From Sacculina carcini (Eukaryota; Arthropoda; Thecostraca; Sacculinidae): a stretch of 64,000 nt of DNA. The notes under the pieces were generated by a model. That model was not told where the DNA came from and did not search any database. It saw only the letters and a list, made by a program, of their open reading frames with translations. The stretch is from contig OU696576.1 in assembly GCA_916048095.2 (NCBI GenBank), positions 3,388,501 through 3,452,500 on the forward strand, in the 5' to 3' direction. Positions 9,767 through 22,200 of this stretch are shown here, one piece after another. Positions within the stretch are counted from its first letter, which is position 1; every line of letters begins with the position of its first letter. The position numbers were made by a program, and so were the translations under genes.

Positions 9767-11961
9767 TCAACGTCCAAATAGAATGTGGCTTGGTGGATAA
9801 CGAGTGTATTCGCTGGACGTATTTCGCCATGTCAGTAAAGTACAAAACGGATTTTCGTTTGCGGCCAGCGCTTTTGTAAGCAGCTGTTTAACAGTCTTGA
9901 CAGAATTTTCCGCCTTACCATTCGACTGTGGATATCGAGGACTGGATGTTATGTAAATTACATCTGTGAAGAGCATAAACCGTTTAAACTCATACGTCGT
10001 GAATTGTGGACCATTGTCAGTTACCAGGATTTCCGGAAGACCGTGACGAGCGAACTGTTCCGTCAAACAACACCACTGATGTTGTACTCAATTGATTTAG
10101 CCAGTCAACCTCAACATAGTTACTGAAGTAATCCACTAACAACAAATAGTGCTTGCCATTGAATTCAAACAAATCTGCAGCCAATTTTTGCCATGGACGA
10201 TGTGTTACATCATGCGAAATCATGGGTTCGGTTGGCTGGTTTGGCCTATTAGACAAACACACTGAACAATTCAGAAACATTTGTCAAATTTCGGTTGTCA
10301 TCTCAGGCCCGAATACATTTTCTCTTGTGTATCGCATAATCGATGCTAAACCAATATGATTCTTATGAAGTCTGCAAAGTACGCCTAAGCGTAAGGATTT
10401 AGGAACCACCAATTTGCCGGATTTGAAGACGAATTCGTTCTGTGTGATTATTACTGAAATAAATTGCCAATATTGAGAAACTCCTGGTTCCAGAATCGAC
10501 CGCCTATCGGGCCATCCGGTTTTCGCGTATTTGATGACTTGCTGGAGGACAGTGTCATTGTCTGTGGCAATTTGGTATTCTACTAGACGTTCTGGTGACA
10601 CTGCCAATTCTGATGTCAAGTTCACCTCCTCAAACTCAACACTGCTAACGCTTTGTATGGCTGGACCACCAGTGACAAGACTGAGTGCACCCGGAACCAT
10701 AGGGCCAGGGCAGTAATGCAATGTGACATTGTAGCGATGTAAATTGAGTAGCATTCTTTGAAGGCGTAGTGGGGCATCACAAAGTGGTTTCTGTTGTATG
10801 GACACTAGTGGTTTGTGGTCTGTTTGCACGAGCACCGAACGTCCGTACATAAGCTGACCCAACCTTGTCAGAGTAAATGACACCGCCAATAGCTCCCTTT
10901 CGATCTGAGAATACGACCACTCGGCCGGTGTTAGAGATCGACTGCAATAAATAACTGGCCGACCTTCCTGCATCAAAACTCCGCCGAGACCTGTACTTGA
11001 TGCGTCGCACTGTACAGTAGCTGATAGTTATGGTTTGTAGTAGGCAAGAACCGGTGCTGTCACTAATTGTTTGAGTTTGTCAAACGACCGTCGACACTGC
11101 TCACTCCAATACCAATCATGCTTTTGTTTAGTGAGTTCTCTAAGCGGAGCAGCAATTGTTGATACATCTAGGGTCTATCTAGATAAACAGGAAACGATTC
11201 CCAAAAATCATTTCAGCTCAGACAGGTTGGTAAGGCTCGGAAAAGTAGTGATTGACGATATTTTACTTGGACTGGGTCGCATTCCACCCTCATTGCAAAT
11301 GTGACCCATCCATTCTACCTCCGACAAATATCCAATATTTTTTGGGTGGAGCTTCAGATTTCGACAGCGAGCACTTTCCAGAAAGGCAACTAGGTAATGG
11401 TCATGGTCAACTCGTGCCTGTTCGTATGTATCTTCTTTACCGAAAACGAGAAAGTCATGAGCGATAACTTCCACACCATATAAGTCACTGATCATATAAA
11501 TCATGAGGCGCTACCATATTTCTGGTGCACACGATGTGCCATACGGAATGCGGCACCATCTGTAACGGCCAAATGGCGTGTGAAAAAACACAACCGTGAC
11601 GATGCTTCGAATAGGCCCACATGCAATAACACAGCGTGCACATCAACAAGAGAGACCACCTTCGCTCGAGACAGGCGATAAGATACTTCATCTATCGTCG
11701 GTGTTTTATTATGAGGTCTACGTATAGCTATATTCAAAGTCCTGGGATCTAAGCAAATTCTTAAATCCCCTAATGACTTGGGACAATCACAATATTTGAG
11801 ACCCAATCAGAGGGCTCAATCACATTTATAATCACTCCTTGATTATCGAGATCGTTAAGTTTGGCTCTGAGTTTTTCGCGCAAATGAATACTCATATGGC
11901 GAGGAGGCTCAACCAAATGAGTGACACTGGTATCAACCTGGATTTCATAGTCCCGGCACAT
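9767..11961 (-). pseudogene. pol remnants (RT, RNase H, integrase) of the 9.1-13.9 kb gypsy
   Basis: From high to low coordinates: RT leader with EPSDWVSNIV near 11800 and CLDPRTLNIAIRRPHNKTPT near 11750; RT thumb with GYLSEVEWMGH near 11330; RNase H with VIYCSRSLTPAEWSYSQIERE near 10930 and TDHKPLVSIQQKPL near 10800; integrase zinc-binding remains near 10330; integrase core with AADLFEFNGKHYLLLVDYFS near 10170, ILVTDNGPQFTTYEF near 10020 and PQSNGKAENSVKT near 9920. Frame breaks occur between all blocks. The catalytic RT Y/ADD box is not recognisable. Confidence 0.85.
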
Positions 11962-12634
11962 TAATCCAATTATATATTTTTAAAACACATCCAAAAATTG
12001 TGATAACAGAGACTACCGCGTTGCCTTACCATGCACTGTATTATCTGCCCGATTATCCGGCAAACGCTGACATATATTTGACATTGGGGAATCAAGGTAC
12101 TTCCCCGGGACATAGTCCAGCAGGTCACAATCCAAAACTGATATTAAACCCATTTCAACCGAGGTACGTAAACTCAGTAATGGAAATACAGCCAGATCCA
12201 CAATGTAACACATCACATGATACCAGCGATCACACAACATATTTGTTAAATACATGTTTGTCTTACCCAAAGTGGACATAAGAGTACCATTATACATATG
12301 CAACACTGTTTTACACGCCGTTAAATTATAAATATTCAAGTCATTAGTGATTGCCTTGTAATTATCCGCTGAGATGACATTCGACTACGACCCAGAATCT
12401 ATGAAAAATTTCAGTTTCACACCACTCACACAGTCTCCAATGTTTTGAATGCCTTGCTATCGCCACTGTATGCACTGTTTTCAGTCGCGAGCGAATCCTG
12501 CACATCGTTCTGCAGAGTCTGCACATCGAGCAGAGTCTATCACGCAGAGTCAGTCATGCAGAGTCAGTCATGCAGAGTCAGTCTGCAGAGTCTATCACGT
12601 ACGAGCGTGCGATAGTTCAACGCCAGCTAGACTA

Positions 12635-13270
12635 CTAGACTAGACACCTAGAATAGTGTAGGTGCTGTAGCCTAGGTGGCGTTGCATAGTTATGCCGTGA
12701 TGACGCACCACGCGCAGAGTGGGGTGGCTCCCTCTCTCTGACAGCGCTGCTCCTGCTGCTATCTGCAGTCTGCTGTCCTTGCACTGTCATCCGACACTCC
12801 ACACTGCCAGCAAAGTGATGACGACAATTGCAGGCCCGACATACGCGACTCCAGGTCGGGCAACGTTGACGAATCATCCCATGTTTGCGCATGCAAAAAC
12901 GACATGTGGGCATTTCGATGATGCACATGTCTTCTGTTGATTCCCCAACAACGTGAACTGGTTCAGTATTGGACATTGATATTTGATCACGTCTGGATGC
13001 CTCCTCTGACAGAGCTACTATGATCGCCGATGCCAGTGTCAGTGCGGGCACCTTCAACAACGCTTGCTGCGTTGACTTATCCGAAATGCCTATACAAAGT
13101 CTGTCTGGTTTCATCTCTTCGCTGTGTCTGAAATTGCAAGTCGATGCGAGATTACACAACACCTGACACGAGCGCTGTAACACTCGCACCTGGTTGTAGT
13201 GAACGATGGTTAAAATTAAAACGCTCCATGACAACATTCGTATGTGGAGCACAATATGCGTCAAATTCAC
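12635..13270 (-). pseudogene. gag/nucleocapsid remnant of the 9.1-13.9 kb gypsy
   Basis: An open stretch contains EEMKPDRLCIGISDKSTQQ, the usual capsid C-terminal pattern, and a cysteine/histidine cluster (CRFCMRKHGMIRQRCP and CRACNCRHHF) like paired zinc knuckles. It lies upstream of the RT fragments on the same strand. The 5' part of gag is not readable. Confidence 0.6.
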
Positions 13271-13899
13271 GGATGAGATCGTCCAAGTTTACATCGTCCT
13301 CAACCCATGAAAAGTGAATTGTGATCTCCTGAGCCGCTCTGCCGGCACAATTAAAAATGTCCCCACCTGAACTGACAATGGTTTGTCGGCCAACTCACGA
13401 GCTGAAGCATTATACTGCCATTATCGACGCCAGATGCGCCAAATGCTGGCCAACGACGGATAACTCTAGTCCAGCTCTGGTGGCTGTCAGCACGATGCCA
13501 TATTGCACAAAAGAATCAAACCAATGTACAAATAGAAACACAATCAACGGATAACGCAGGCCCAACACTTCTGACACCATGTAACGTCCGCACATGTATT
13601 GCTCACTCGACACACTGATTTATGGCTTGTACACACTTGATGATTAATGGCTTGTACACATGATAGGGCACTGATAAAACATACATATGTCACAAAACTC
13701 ATCACATGCTTGCATCAACCAAAATAGACGCACATCCGCCAGGAATATTGCGCCAATATTTTCAAGTCATCATAACAAGATAACTGCGGACTGTGTAAAT
13801 TCAAGCAATGAACTAACTCAAAGCAATAGTTACAGCATATTACACATTAACTTGATATCACAATAAAAGAAAGTATCAATATACACGCATACGGGACAA

Positions 13900-14440
13900 A
13901 TCGTTAACTTCGACCGGTGGATTGACTGTGTATGGTAGATTGGTATCAATCAATCAATATCTTACGCGAAAGCACCGGTTCTTCATTCATGTATTACATT
14001 CAATTACACATTCCATATACAGCGCTTGAAACCCAGTAGAACGTTACGTATTACAAAAAATGACAGCTAATGACAGGTACTTTTTCGGTAAACAAACTTC
14101 AAAAGGACAATAAGCATACCTCGCCGAAAAGCAGGGTTTCTGCACGATGACTTCATGATTCCAAGTGTCGGTCGGTGCGCAAAAACTTCATCGATGTGTC
14201 ACAATTCGTTTTCTGTCAATCACAATTCACCGCCAAACGTTAGCCAAATACCCAAATCGCTCATTTAAATGAATACGCACAAGGTGTGTGTCACACCGCG
14301 CGTGTAGATCAGTGGTGTGCCAAAGGGTACAAAATAATGACTCTACGTGAGATGAACATCATATAGTAGACTTCACACAAGTGAGACATACACCCCACGA
14401 TGAATGAGCTTAGATGAATAGACCTAAGAAGACATAAATC
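13900..14440. other. Low-complexity-free stretch; possible 5' region of the FYV7-like gene
   Basis: No transposon is recognised here. It contains the candidate exon at 14156-14120, described separately. The rest shows nothing I can support. Confidence 0.35.
14120..14156 (-). CDS. Candidate short first exon of the FYV7-like gene
   Basis: The minus strand reads ATG then 12 codons (MKSSCRNPAFRR) plus one base, ending at a donor-like G|GTATGC (14119-14118). Joined to an acceptor at 8787-8786, the frame continues VNFS into the ATG at 8774 without a stop. The intron would be 5.3 kb and contain the old gypsy. The acceptor lacks a good pyrimidine tract and the exon is tiny, so chance is a real alternative. 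Confidence 0.3.
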
Positions 14441-14649
14441 AGTGATTCCCAACCGGTGTGCCGCGGCACCAAGGGGTTCCGCGAGCTCTTTTAACGGTGC
14501 CGTCAAAATTCAGGGGACAATTACATATTTGTATTATAATACCATTTTGTAATAGCAGGATCAGTGTAAAATAATTCATATTTATGTATAAGGTGTTGTA
14601 ACACCGATGCAAAATATCAAAATGAAAACAATTACAATAAAAACAACGG

Positions 14650-17600
14650 GGTTTCTGCACTCTACACTACACTCACTCTGCGGTCTCCGTCCTCCCTCTG
14701 CTTGTTCTTCTCTCACTGCTGACGAACTTTCTTCCTACTTCGTGAACAAAATTGAATCTGCGAAATCTAAAATCCCCCTCTCTCGTACTACCTCCCACTG
14801 TCAGCTCTCGTCTTCCTCTCAACTGGTCCTCTCCGATTTCCTTTTTCTTCTGTCCACATGTAAATTCGTTTCCTCTCCTCCTGATCCCATAAATTTCCGA
14901 GTCATTGATCCATCCTTCGACTCCTTGATTCCTTACCTACTTCACCTAGTCAACTCCTCATTCTTGCCGACAAGCACGCTCATGTACATCCTATACTAAA
15001 AAAACCTTACCTCGATCCTTCTTCATGTAGTAACTATCGTCCTACCTCCCTCTTCAGCTTTTCCTCCAAACTCGTCCAATCTGCAATTTTCTCTCAGTTA
15101 TACCCTTACGTCTGCAATGCTCTTGATTCTCACCAATCCGGTATCCGCCCTGGTCAATCTACTGCACCCGTCCTCATTTCGGTCTCTCAAGGTATTCTTT
15201 CCTCCTTCTCTTATCAACAACAACAACAACAAATGTATTTTCTATAGCGCACACAGTAATCAGAGGCGCGAAACATGAAAAATAAATGGACGAAAGAAAA
15301 GAAAATAGAATTAAGTAGCTCGGCGGGGGAGAGTCACAATGAGCAGTCGAAGAAAGTCAATATACATGGTAATATTGAAGTAAATATAGAGCAGATACAT
15401 GGATATGAATACATATATGTAAATATAGAGTTAGTGAACAAAATTATCAAATAAGTGAAAGTAAGTGAGAGCACAAACAAGCAAGTGGCAATATGAGGGC
15501 TAGTAGCGTCGAAACGGAGGAGTAAGAGGGGACGGCAAGGATAGTAAATAGTTGTGCAGTGAGGTAGAAAAAGACATGTAAGATTTCTTCTCCAGTATGT
15601 GAAGAGGTAGAGAATTATATACACGAGGAGCAGAGAAAAAGAATGATTTAGCGGACCAGCTGGATGCATGGAGAGCAGGAGGGGAGACGAGGGGAACAGG
15701 ACGACGGCTAGAAAGATTGGTGTTACAGGTTAGTAGCGAATACAGATAGGCGGGTGGAGAAGACGTGTGAATAAGTTTATATACAAGACAACATAGCTTA
15801 AAATGAATTCTAGAGACAGCGGGCAGCCAACCGAGTTTGTGAATGTGAGCGGAGGTAGGTGTTCTGGGAGGGAGACGTAACACAAATCTGCACGAGAGGT
15901 TGATGATAGACTGGAGGGAGCGAATAGACTTTTGAGGAAGATGAAAAAATAAGGAGTTACAATAGTCGATACGTGAGAATATATAAGAATTTACTAGGAG
16001 AAGAGCGGATGCCTCGTCTATGTATGGACGTATAGGGTAAAATTGTCGTAAGGTGAAACGGCAGGAACGGTTGATGTACGAGATATGTTTGCAGAAATCG
16101 AGGGAAGGATCCAAAAAAATACCTAGGTTTCGGATGTGGGACGAAAGAGGCAGATCAAATGAGCAGGGGCAATTCTGGGGGGATGAAACACAATAAATTC
16201 TGTTTTGTCGGGGTTCAGTAAAAGTTTTCTGGATGACGCCCATGCAGAAATGTGTGATAAGAGTTGACCGACCTGACCAAGTTTAGAAAGAGAGAAAGGA
16301 AAGTAAATTTGAATGTCGTCCGCGTAAATATGAAATGAGATAGGATAAGAGCGAAGAATAGGGCAAAGAGAAGAAACATAAAGATTGAATAGAAGGGGAC
16401 CGAGAAGAGAGCCTTGGGGAACACCGGATTTGAGAGGTACATGAGTGGAAAATTCTGCATTGGAGCGTACAGCAAAGGTCCTGTCAGTCAGATAGGAAGA
16501 AAGGAGATTTAGGGCAGAAGATGAAAGGTCAACGTGAGCAAGATCTTGACAGAGAATAGAATGGTCGACAAGGTCAAAAGCAGAAGAGAAATCTAGAGAA
16601 ATAAAGAGGAAAAAGTCGCCGGAAGAAAAAGAAGTGAAATATCATTTAAGAGAGAAAGAAGAACAGTTTCAGTGGAGTGATTAGAAATAAAACCGGATTG
16701 ACAAGGATCAAGGGCTGAATTTATACAATGTCGCAGCTGGGGCAGAATAGCGGCTCCCAGGAGCTTGGATGGGAGAGGGAGAATATATATTGGCCTATAG
16801 CTGCTAGGAAGGGAAGGGTCCAGGGAAGGGTTTTTAGGATAGGGGAGACAATTGCGTGTTTAGATGCCAGAAAAAGTACCGTGGAGGAAAGAAGAGTTAA
16901 TAAAGTGAGTGAGTAAAGGAGCGAGAAGAATGGCAGAGTCAGAAAGTGCCTTAAAGTTGATAGGGTCAGAGGGGCACCTCGAATTTTGTAGTTTCTTAAG
17001 GAATAGTGCGGTGGTAGCAGGAGAGATAGGAGAAAAGGAATCCAAGGAGATATTGGAAGACGGGAAAGTCAAGGACAGTGAAGAGGACGGCAATTTTGAT
17101 TTGGCTTTGGTAAGTTTTTCTTGGAAAAATAATGAAAAGTCAGACGCCGAAATTGAGCAGGGAGTTGATTTTGCAATACCGGTGAGAGATTTCAAAGTGG
17201 ACCACTTGGACTGGGAGGACGTTGAGCGGGAAGTAAGTTTTGATTTATAGAAAGACGATTTGGCGGCAGTAAGAGCAGAAATAAAAGAATTTCGGGCAGT
17301 GCAAAACTGAGACCATTTCAGGTCAGTTTTGAACCGGCGCCAGCAGCGCTCACGGGCCCGAGACTCAGCTCGCAGACGGCGTAAGTCAGGTGTTAGCCAT
17401 GGTTGCTGGCTGACAGAAGGTTTGACGACACATACGCGCAAGGGGAACAGTGTATCATTGATGCTAGACAAACACTCATTGATAAAATGGGAAAGAGCTA
17501 TCGGGGGAAGGAAATGGTAATGTATCGGAGAGAGAGAATGAGAGACGAGAAGCCTGAAATGGGAAGAGTCAAAATTACGGAAGATTCGTGCGAAGTATGT

Positions 17601-18140
17601 TTTAGAAGGGTTGAAGTTACGATGCACCTGAAAATCCATGGCAAATGAGATGAGGCTATGATCGGAAATAGTGGGATCTGGCGGGTAGGTGAGCAGATTA
17701 GAGGAAATTAGATTAGCTGATGGGCAAATGAGAAGGTCGAGTGTATGGCCAGAAGAGTGTGTTGCACCCGAGTTAATGATAGAAAGTTCCCAAGAATCAA
17801 GTAAGGAGATGAAATCACTGGCGTAGGGTTGAAGTGAGGGAGAATCTACCCAGAAGTTAAAATCTCCTAGGACAATAAATTTATCACAAAATTTTTGAAA
17901 GAAAAGGGATATAAGAGTGTCAAAATCTGCAATAAAATTAGAAGAACCAGGATTGTTGTGACGATAAACGAGAAGAAAGCCAATTTTAGGAGATGAGGGT
18001 AACGAGAGAGATAGTGCAATAAATTCAAAGCAAGTAGATGTGAATGAGATATCAAGAGTTAATCAGTTATCGCCATTCTGTTCTTCTAGTACTAATTGAT
18101 TTGAGTTCTACCCTTGACTTGGTTGATCACTATTCATATC
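14650..18140 (+). mobile_element. L2/CR1-type LINE fragment split by another LINE
   Basis: Plus-strand LINE sequence at 14650-15210 encodes LTADELSSYFVNKIESAKSK and SSPPDPINFRVIDPS, then an RT leader (tcttcatgtagtaactatcgtcc and HQSG-like coding). It resumes at 18072 with a piece equivalent to the RT motif VLLVLIDLSS.LDLVDH. The interruption is the minus-strand LINE at 15216-18066. The copy is frameshifted and ends where the next LINE fragment begins near 18140. Its paralogue at 35.5-37.2 kb shows the uninterrupted order. Confidence 0.8.
15216..18066 (-). mobile_element. L2/CR1-type LINE, nested, 5'-truncated
   Basis: The minus strand runs from the apurinic-endonuclease end (a GDFNFWVDSP block near 17858 and a TISDHSLISFAMDF block near 17660), through the linker (MDFQVHRNFNPSKTYFARIF, from 17639) and the RT, to the C-terminal domain at 16243-15500 (NLGIFLDPSLDF, SSRRPVPLVSPPA, FSAPRVYNSLPLHI). 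The 3' tail ends in a (TTG)n run, seen as caacaacaac at 15216 on the plus strand. A probable 5-bp target duplication TTATC flanks it (15211-15215 and 18067-18071). Several frameshifts, including in the central RT (about 16250-16870), make it inactive. Confidence 0.85.
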
Positions 18141-18940
18141 CATGACCTCCTTTATCTCGATGAACTCTCATCAATTTGGCATCGTCGGCAAAAAGGTGAA
18201 CGGTGCTGTCCAGACCGTTTGTTATATCATTGATATATATCAGAAACATTATTGGTCCGAGCACAGAGCCTTGTGGCACCAGACTTTTCACCCGCTTCCA
18301 CGAAGAAGCCACTCCCCTCACAGTTGTACTCATTTGTCTATCGGCCAAGTAATGTTCCATCCATTTCAATAGTGGTCCTTGTATTCCTCCACAATACTCC
18401 AGTTTACACAGAAGCCTTCTGAATGGGACCTTGTCGAAAGCTTTGCACAAGTCCAAGTATATGCAGTCCACCCACTTGTCCCTCTCCTGTACAGCATCAA
18501 TAATTTTGTTGTAAAAGCATAAGAGACTCGACACACATAATCTTGATTGTCTAAATCCGTATTGTGCATTTGACAAAACCTTTTCTCTCTCCAGATGTTT
18601 TACTCATTGGTCCTTGATAATTTTTTCACACACTGTACATATCACGCTGGTCAGTGATATAGGCCTGTAATTTGATGGTTCCTCTTTCGAACCCTTCTTG
18701 TGAATTGGAACAATGCTCGAATATTGCCATTGTGAATGAACTTCACCCAGGCGCAAGCTAGTACATATGACGTCATACAATGGCTCCATCAACCCTTCCC
18801 TGCATTCCCTGATAATGCTCCCCTCTATTCCGTCTGGTCCAACTGATTTCCTATTCTTTACCCTCGACAGTCTCTCAATCAGGTCTTTCTTAGATAAATA
18901 CACATCTCCCATAAATAAATACACATCTCCCATTTAATCT
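18140..18940 (-). mobile_element. CR1/jockey-like LINE RT fragment
   Basis: The minus strand encodes the RT leader LIERLSRVKNRKSVGPDGIE (near 18875) and NYRPISLTSVICTVCEKIIK (near 18665). After a stop near 18602 come YGFRQSRLC, DCIYLDLCKAFDKVPFRRLL, VPQGSVLGPIMFLIYIND and VHLFADDAKLM, with the catalytic FADD. The endonuclease and the 3' end are missing. It belongs with the minus-strand LINE at 45.2-48.2 kb by its motif style. Confidence 0.85.
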
Positions 18941-19120
18941 CTAGTCTCCTTAGTCTCCCCAGTATCTCTAGTCTCCCTAGTTTACATAGCATCCATAGTC
19001 TCTCAGTGTCTAGTGTCCATATTGTTAGTACAACACAGGTATATATACCCACGACCACAGGTCGTCGGCTCAATGTGCCTCACTGAATCTCACCGGGCAA
19101 ACAGTTCTGCTGCGCAACCT
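18941..19120. other. Short junction sequence between LINE fragments
   Basis: It contains imperfect repeats of a TCTAGTCTCC-like unit (18951-19020). No gene is supported. Confidence 0.4.
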
Positions 19121-22100
19121 AGTTGGGAGCTATTTATAAACATGATCTGACAGAACACACGCGTGTTACCACGAGATGCTCAGCCAAGTCAGACACACAA
19201 AAAGGTCACAAATTAACTGTCAAGCTACTTCGCACATCGCACAAAAACTTGAATGCCACTCTGCCTCCAGAAACACAGGTGCGGTGGGTAGTCAGGGGTC
19301 CACCTTGGAACTTGAGAATGGAGGAAATCATGCTGCAAACCCAGTAGAATCTAAATCTACCAGTGTTCATCCAAACGTGAACAAAAAATTTGGTATTCAA
19401 TTTGCCTTGTCTAGCAGATCCAAGGGTAAAAAATGTGATCTGAACATACACAAAGGAGAAGTCAAAATGTTCAAATGTATGTATAATATGTATGTATGTA
19501 CAAGTTGAAGAAATTCTTAGTGTTAGTATCATGTGCCTTGTATTTTTAAAACGTTTGAGACCGCCCGATTGGCATCTAACGTTATTTCTACTACTGCTGA
19601 TATTCAGGGGTTTGATGAAATGAGTGACCAATTACGGAACAATGTCCACGTAATAATTTATGGGTGCAGCTTAAGACGGGAGGAACTGCTAAATAGGGGA
19701 AAATTTGCCAATAAAAAGAACGAGTCTGATAAAACTGATCAACCAAAGGTGAATCAAACACGCGGCCAATCTAGCTCTGTCCTTGAAGAATTAACAAAAA
19801 CAGTCACTAGTAGATTGAATTTGTCGAATATAAAGATAGTGTATACGAATGCAGATACACTGACTTCTAATAAATTGACTGAGATTAAGACTAGAATTCC
19901 AACACTTAGGCCGCATGTCATAGCAATCACTGAGGTCAGGACGAAACACTTCAAAGAGAGGTCAAAACACGATTTTCAACTAGAGAACTTCGTCGCTTTT
20001 TGCTGCGATTTAGAACCTGGAAATGGAAGGGGTATACTCATATACATTCATGAGTCACTAAGTGAAAATGTGTCGCAAGTCAATGCGCTACCATTGCTTG
20101 AGGAAGCAACATGCTTGGAGGTACAGTTAAAGGGGGGAGATAAATTATAACTTGGGTGTATGTATAGAAGTCCTAACTCAACTGATGACAATAACGAAGC
20201 TCTTAAAAACCTCATCTGTTCCGTTTGCAGTGGCTCTTATACCCATATATGTCTGATGTGCGACTGCAATGTCCCTCATATCGACTGGGAATTGCAGACT
20301 ACATCCGAGGTAAACAACACATTTGAATCTAAATTTATCCAGACAGCACAAGACTGTTACTTGTATCAACATGTCAGTCAGCCTACAAAAGCCAAATCAT
20401 TTGTTGATTACATTTGACTACCATTGCTATACAGACCATATTTGACCATATTGAGACCAACCAAGAAAAACTTCCAATATAACATAGGAAATTATAATGC
20501 TATGCGTCAAGTTATCGAGGAGTCTAGTTGGTTGCGAAACTTTGATGAAACATTACGTGATCTCAGCGTGAATGATATATGGGATCTAATCAAAAGTAAT
20601 ATCCTCAAATTACGAGATGAATTTGTTCCAACATTAGTATGTGGAGGTAGGCCTAACTGGAAGCATGGATTTTCCATATCAGATGAGTTGAAATCATTGA
20701 CAAAGAGTAAAGATCGTGCCCATCACAAATGGATGGCACACCGCTACCGAGATGATGCGGACAAATACAGACTGGAATTTTGCAAATTGTGAAACAAATG
20801 TCAACAAACTAGCCGCAAAGAGAAGCGCATATATGAATTAGGAATTGCAAAAAAGGCTAAGCACCAGCCCAAGGCTTTCTGGAAGTTCTCGAAGGATAAA
20901 CTTAAAACAAGGACTGGAAGACCACCCTTATTTTCAAACCATGAAAATGCTCATACTTTGTGTCATGATGATTTAGGAAAGGCTGAGATATTACAACGAC
21001 AATTTGTCTCTGAATTCACCAGTGAGCCAATCGGTCCTGTTCCTCAGCCAACAGTGTACAATAGTAATTATATTGAGCCACCCGTTATTTCGCATGAAAA
21101 TGTACTGGGCAAGTTGTCATCTCTCGATGTGAGCAAAAGTTGTGGTCCTGATGAGATTCATCCTGGACTGTCAAGCAGCTGGCCTACTACCTGGCGAAGC
21201 CCATCACATTTCTCGTCAATAAGAGTATTGACACGGGGAAAATATAAAAAGATTGGAAGAAGGCTCTAATATCATCGATCTATAAAAAAGGATCCAACAA
21301 AGTCGCAGCAAATTACAGACCGATCAGTTTAACATCAATAGTTTGCAAAATCCTATACACATTTTTCCGTGAATCTATGATGGACCACCTTCTGAGCAAC
21401 AACTCCATTTACCACAAACAATATGGATTCATTCGTGGGCGGTCAATGGTCCTCCAGTTATTGCACTTCACTGACTATTGTTGAGATTATGGCTGCAGGT
21501 GGAGTGTTAGATGCAGTATATTTGGATTACGCTGAGGAATTTGACTCTGTCCCACACCGTCGCCTGCTGACTAAGCTTGGTATCAGAGGGAAGACCTTAC
21601 ATTGGATGGAAGAATTTCTTACTGGGAGATCTCAATCGGTCTTAGTTAATGACAAGAAGTCCTCAAGTGCTCCTGTGGCGAGTGGAGTCCCACAGGGCAG
21701 TGTGCTTGGACCGGTACTCTTCATAATATATGTAAACGATCTTCCGAATACTGTGAGCTCCAATTTATATATGTTTGCTGATGATTCCAAAATTATACGA
21801 CATATAACGAAGCCTCATGATGCCCAAGTGCTGCAACATGACCTTGAAAGAATTCAGGAGTGGTCTCATCATTGGCTTTTCAATTTCAACCCTGAGAAAT
21901 GCAGTGTTATCCTTCGGCATGGTTAAAAACATGGTGTGCTCATCGCTACAATATATATGGACAAGAAGTCGAACATTTTGAAACTGAAAAAGATCTGGGT
22001 GTGATGGTGAACTCCACACTCAAATTTGAAGAGCATATTCTCAAAAAGATAAAGATGGCCAATTCTATGATGGGTCTAACCCGGCGAGTCTTCTCATATC

Positions 22101-22200
22101 TTTTGCATATCTTACAAAGCTTTTGTAAGGACACACTTGGAGTACGCTCGAGCCGTCTGGTCACCAAGATACAAAAGGCTTGTAAATAAACTTGATGTAG
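19120..22200 (+). mobile_element. CR1-like LINE, long but decayed
   Basis: From 19533 a frame leads into an endonuclease domain: IKIVYTNADTLTSNKLTEIK near 19830, PHVIAITEVR near 19912, GRGILIYIHESLS near 20025, then after a stop GCMYRSPNS near 20155 and HICLMCDCNVPHIDW near 20244. RT motifs follow: SKSCGPDEIHPG near 21130, an NYRPISLTS-type block near 21315, AVYLDYAEEFDSVPHRRLL near 21510, VPQGSVLGPVLFIIYVND near 21687 and MFADDSKII near 21771. A C-terminal piece (EYARAVWSPRYKRLVNKL) ends near 22190. Stops and frame changes separate the blocks. Confidence 0.88.

Larger units (their letters stand above)
9128..13900 (-). mobile_element. Old Ty3/gypsy retrotransposon, heavily decayed
   Basis: LTR-like sequences begin TGTAATGTCCGCACAT at 9128 and TGTAACGTCCGCACAT at 13577. 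Both continue with CTCGACACACTGAT and later CACTGATAAAACATACATA, but the copies have diverged strongly and their outer limits are unclear. On the minus strand the edge at 13577 is followed by a primer-site-like TGGTGTCAGAAGTG (13575-13562). Between the LTRs, gag, protease/RT, RNase H and integrase fragments run in the expected minus-strand order, with many frameshifts. A run of imperfect CATGCAGAGTCAGT repeats lies near 12536-12590. Confidence 0.8.

Noticed and set aside
12536-12590. CRISPR-like or regulatory array in the CATGCAGAGTCAGT repeats
   Set aside because: Units are contiguous, imperfect and very few. It is a short tandem repeat in a dead gypsy element of a eukaryote.
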